The translations under genes were made by a program, and so were the position numbers. DNA of 64,000 nucleotides from Actinospica robiniae DSM 44927. Lineage in GTDB: Bacteria > Actinomycetota > Actinomycetes > Streptomycetales > Catenulisporaceae. The stretch covers positions 4,523,372 through 4,587,371 of the forward strand of contig NZ_KI632511.1 of assembly GCF_000504285.1 (NCBI RefSeq), written 5' to 3'. Positions 61,730 through 64,000 of the stretch are shown one piece after another. Each line of letters begins with the position of its first letter. Position 1 is the first letter of the stretch. The notes under the pieces were generated by a model. The model had not been told where the DNA came from. It was given only the letters and a program-made list of their open reading frames with translations, and made no database searches.

Positions 61730-62146
61730 TCAGCCGCCCGCGCTGCTGTGGCGAGCGGGCCGGGTGATGTCCTTAGCCAGACACCCCGGCACGCTCTCCA
61801 ACTCGCCGTGGTCCCGGTTCCGATAGGCCGTCGGTGTCTCCCCGACCAGCTCCGTGAACCGGGCACTGAACGAGCCGAGCGAGGAACAGCCGACCGCCAT
61901 GCAGACCTCCGTGACCGACATGTCGCCGCGGCGCAGCAGCAGCTTCGCGCGCTCGATCCGCCGGGTCATGAGGTAGGAGTAGGGCGTCTCGCCGTAGGTC
62001 GCGCGGAACCGGCGGGCGAAATGCGCGGTGGACATGTAAGCGGTACGCGCAAGCTCGGCTACGTCGAGTGGCCGCGCGTACTCGCGGTCCATCAGGTCGC
62101 GGGCGCGACGCAGATGGGCGAGATTGGCGAGTTCCTCCGGCGTCAC
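61730..62146 (-). CDS. AraC-family regulator, DNA-binding domain only
   Basis: A 138-residue protein made of the two AraC helix-turn-helix motifs (AYMSTAHFARRFRATYGETPYSYL; SVTEVCMAVGCSSLGSFSARFTELVGETPTAYR) and a short tail. There is no ligand-binding domain, as in SoxS/MarA-like members, so it may act at constant affinity or partner another sensor. GTG 62146 was taken. It converges with the DUF4240 gene; the target is unknown. Confidence 0.9.
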   Translation of the reverse strand: MTPEELANLAHLRRARDLMDREYARPLDVAELARTAYMSTAHFARRFRATYGETPYSYLMTRRIERAKLLLRRGDMSVTEVCMAVGCSSLGSFSARFTELVGETPTAYRNRDHGELESVPGCLAKDITRPARHSSAGG

Positions 62147-62201
62147 GGTTCGAGCCTATCAGCGTGCTCAGTGGTTGCTAAGAGTCCCGCGAATCCGCAG
62201 G

Positions 62202-62864
62202 TCATGAGTCGATTGAGAGACGCCGAGCCCCGATACCAGCGCGGCCGGCGCCACCCGCGCGGCCGAGCTGGGCCGGATGCGTCACGGCCTCCTCCAGCTG
62301 CGCCGCGAGGGAATGGATGGTGGCGCTGACGAGGTAGGTCTCGACGCCCGCGTCCATGAACCGCCGCACCGGGCCATTGGAACTCATGCCGAGCGAGTCG
62401 TCCGAAGCCTCGACCACCATGACCCGCGCCCGCGGAAAGCGGCCGCGAAGGTTGGACAGCAACATCAGCCCGATCCCCGGCGGCACCAGCAACACGTCAG
62501 CCGTCGGGGGCGCGGCGTTGAAGTCGAGAACGACGTAGTCCTCACCGAGGGAGGAAGCGAGCAGCGACCTGACATGGTCGGACATGCGCAGCGCCGAGGC
62601 GACGATGGTGACGCGGTCGTAGCTGATGGCCGCCTCAGACGGCTCGGCTCCCGGCCAGGCAGTTGGAGCCGGCGCCTGCGCTGGGGTGGTCGTTGCGGTC
62701 GTCGCCGCCGTCGGAATGGCCGAGATCGACGCGAGCGGCTCATCGCCCCGTGTGATCACCAGCTCCTCGCCGCTCCGTAGCGCCTCGATCATGGCCACGA
62801 CGTCCTCCGGCAGGCAGCTCACGTCGATGCAGCGCGACCATCTGACCTGATCCATGCCCTTCAT
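62202..62864 (-). CDS. hypothetical protein with Phd-like N-terminus and receiver-like C-terminus
   Basis: A 220-residue protein. Residues about 13-50 (DVVAMIEALRSGEELVITRG, then DEPLASI) resemble Phd/YefM-type antitoxin folds. After a Thr/Pro-rich linker, residues about 80-200 look like a Rossmann or receiver-type fold (VTIVASALRMSDHVRSLL, YVVLDFNAA, ARVMVVEAS, MDAGVETYLVSA). No known family is recognised. ATG 62864 was taken (ATG 62855 also possible). It is divergent from the MurE-like gene, with 50 bp between, so it may regulate it. Confidence 0.65.
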   Translation of the reverse strand: MKGMDQVRWSRCIDVSCLPEDVVAMIEALRSGEELVITRGDEPLASISAIPTAATTATTTPAQAPAPTAWPGAEPSEAAISYDRVTIVASALRMSDHVRSLLASSLGEDYVVLDFNAAPPTADVLLVPPGIGLMLLSNLRGRFPRARVMVVEASDDSLGMSSNGPVRRFMDAGVETYLVSATIHSLAAQLEEAVTHPAQLGRAGGAGRAGIGARRLSIDS

Positions 62865-62914
62865 ACTGACATCTGGCCCTCCGCGCAGTCACGACCGAAG
62901 GAGCAACCCGCCCG

Positions 62915-64000
62915 ATGAAGCTCGCCGACGTCCTCGATCAGAACCAGTACCGGCTGGTGCAGGGAACCCTCGACACCGAGATCTCGGCAGGGGTGACCGC
63001 CGACACGCGAAACGTCGAGCGTGGATCGCTGTTCGTCGCCGTCGCCGGCCATCGCCGAGACGGCCACACCATGCTCCACGAGGCTTTCGAGAAGGGCGCG
63101 GTGGCGGCGCTCGTCACCGATCCCGAGAGCGCGGCGCCGGCGGGGATGACAGTCGTCGAGGTACCGGACACGCTGGCCGCGGTCTCGTTCACCGCCGCCC
63201 GCCTGCAAGGAGAACCGGGGCGGTCGATGAAGGTCGTATCGATCACCGGAACCAACGGCAAGACCTCGATCGCGGCCATCCTCGAATCGATCCTCGGGCA
63301 CCTCAGCCCCGCTCCCGTCGGAGTCATCGGCACCGGCGGGCCGCGGATCGATCAGACTCCGCTGCCCTTGAAGGTCAGTACCCCGACCACGCCGCTGGCC
63401 AATGAACTGCAGGCGATTCTGCGTGCCATGGCGGACCGGCACACGGAAACCGTCGTCATGGAGGCGTCTTCGCTCGCGCTGGTCGAACACCGTGTCGACC
63501 ACGCTTTCACCGACATCGGCGTGTTCACCAACCTCTCGCACGACCACCTCGACGATCACGGAAGTATGGAGGCCTACCGGCAAGCCAAGATGCTGCTGTT
63601 CTCCGGGCTCTCCGGCCAGGCCGTGGCCAATGCCGACGACCCGGTTACCGCCGAGATCCACACCTTGATGCCGGGCCGCGTGACGACCTTCGGCATCGAG
63701 CAGGACGCCGACTACCGCGCCGTCGACGTCCGCGTCTCCACCGCCGGCACCGCATTCACGCTGCTTCACCAAGGGCAGCGGCACGAAGCCGGCTTCCCCG
63801 TGCCCGGACTCTTCGCCGCCTCCAACGCCCTGGCCGCGATCGTCGTGTGCCGACTTCTGGGATACGAACTCGAAGACGTCCTGCCGGCGCTCAAGGCGGT
63901 CGGGCAGATCCCAGGGCGCATGCAGACACTAAGCCTGGCCGACGGCACGACGGTCGTCGTCGACTACGCTCACAGCCCTGATTCCCTCGAGAAGGTCCTG
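62915..64000 (+). CDS. MurE-like Mur ligase (partial, runs off the window)
   Basis: The first 362 codons of a Mur ligase. ADTRNVERGSLFVAV marks the UDP-binding domain, ITGTNGKTS the ATP-binding P-loop, NLSHDHLDDHGSMEAY the MurE-type central motif, and VVVDYAHSPDSLEKVL the start of the C-terminal domain. MurE adds the third amino acid (meso- or LL-diaminopimelate) to UDP-MurNAc-dipeptide. No other division or cell-wall cluster genes are adjacent, so this may be a second, specialised copy. GAAGGAG lies 11 nt before ATG 62915. The specificity loop lies past the window end. Confidence 0.88.
   Translation, partial: MKLADVLDQNQYRLVQGTLDTEISAGVTADTRNVERGSLFVAVAGHRRDGHTMLHEAFEKGAVAALVTDPESAAPAGMTVVEVPDTLAAVSFTAARLQGEPGRSMKVVSITGTNGKTSIAAILESILGHLSPAPVGVIGTGGPRIDQTPLPLKVSTPTTPLANELQAILRAMADRHTETVVMEASSLALVEHRVDHAFTDIGVFTNLSHDHLDDHGSMEAYRQAKMLLFSGLSGQAVANADDPVTAEIHTLMPGRVTTFGIEQDADYRAVDVRVSTAGTAFTLLHQGQRHEAGFPVPGLFAASNALAAIVVCRLLGYELEDVLPALKAVGQIPGRMQTLSLADGTTVVVDYAHSPDSLEKVL

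Overview
The window is about 70% G+C with codon use to match. It carries actinobacterial markers: RbpA, RheA/Hsp18, ANTAR and MEDS regulators, DUF5994 proteins, and a dgt-dnaG-sigma block. The source is a filamentous actinomycete (Streptomyces, Catenulispora or Actinospica type); species is not determined. All calls come from reading the sequence and remembered family features; no database was searched.

Layout. 0-3.4 kb: a mannoside-phosphorylase (GH130) operon and a DUF5994 protein. 3.4-20.3 kb: a dense stress and sigma-factor-control region with a desaturase, an RsbQ/RsbP energy-stress pair, PRC-barrel proteins, STAS anti-sigma antagonists, three GAF-ANTAR proteins, RbpA, two cold-shock proteins, a DEAD-box helicase, and a two-gene MEDS-STAS / MEDS-ATPase operon. 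20.3-25.8 kb: a decayed MFS gene, then an XRE regulator divergent from a redox operon (alcohol dehydrogenase, two aldo-keto reductases, a cupin remnant). 25.8-31.4 kb: a non-coding stretch, a MerR regulator whose 5' region recurs as a remnant at 17.5 kb, a degraded htpG, and an hsp18-rheA heat-shock locus with two palindromic operators. 31.4-36 kb: a 2OG-Fe(II) oxygenase-like protein, an integrase remnant, an integrase fused to a GntR-type domain, and two tRNA genes. 36-42 kb: YtxH-like protein, HrdA/HrdB-type sigma factor, dnaG and dgt. 42-53.4 kb: MFS/LysR pair, a cellulose-synthase-like GT2 fused to a GH26-like domain with a GT39-type partner, a membrane-anchored phosphate-binding-like protein, and a LysR/EamA pair. 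53.4-64 kb: a secreted CHAP/PKD protein, NagZ, tandem GNAT, serine hydrolase and RpiR regulator (peptidoglycan recycling), DUF4240, AraC, and a MurE-like ligase cut by the window end.

How it works together. The first 31 kb looks like an accessory stress-response neighbourhood: sensors (PAS, GAF, MEDS), a PP2C phosphatase, an ATPase kinase and five STAS proteins could feed sigma factor(s) that lie outside the window. Three intergenic sites resemble Streptomyces sigma-B promoters (cold-shock gene, YtxH-like gene, the non-coding stretch near 26.1 kb). Several pseudogenes (MFS, cupin, MerR copy, htpG, integrase) show that 17-34 kb has been rearranging. From 36 kb on, conserved replication and transcription genes alternate with envelope polysaccharide and peptidoglycan functions.
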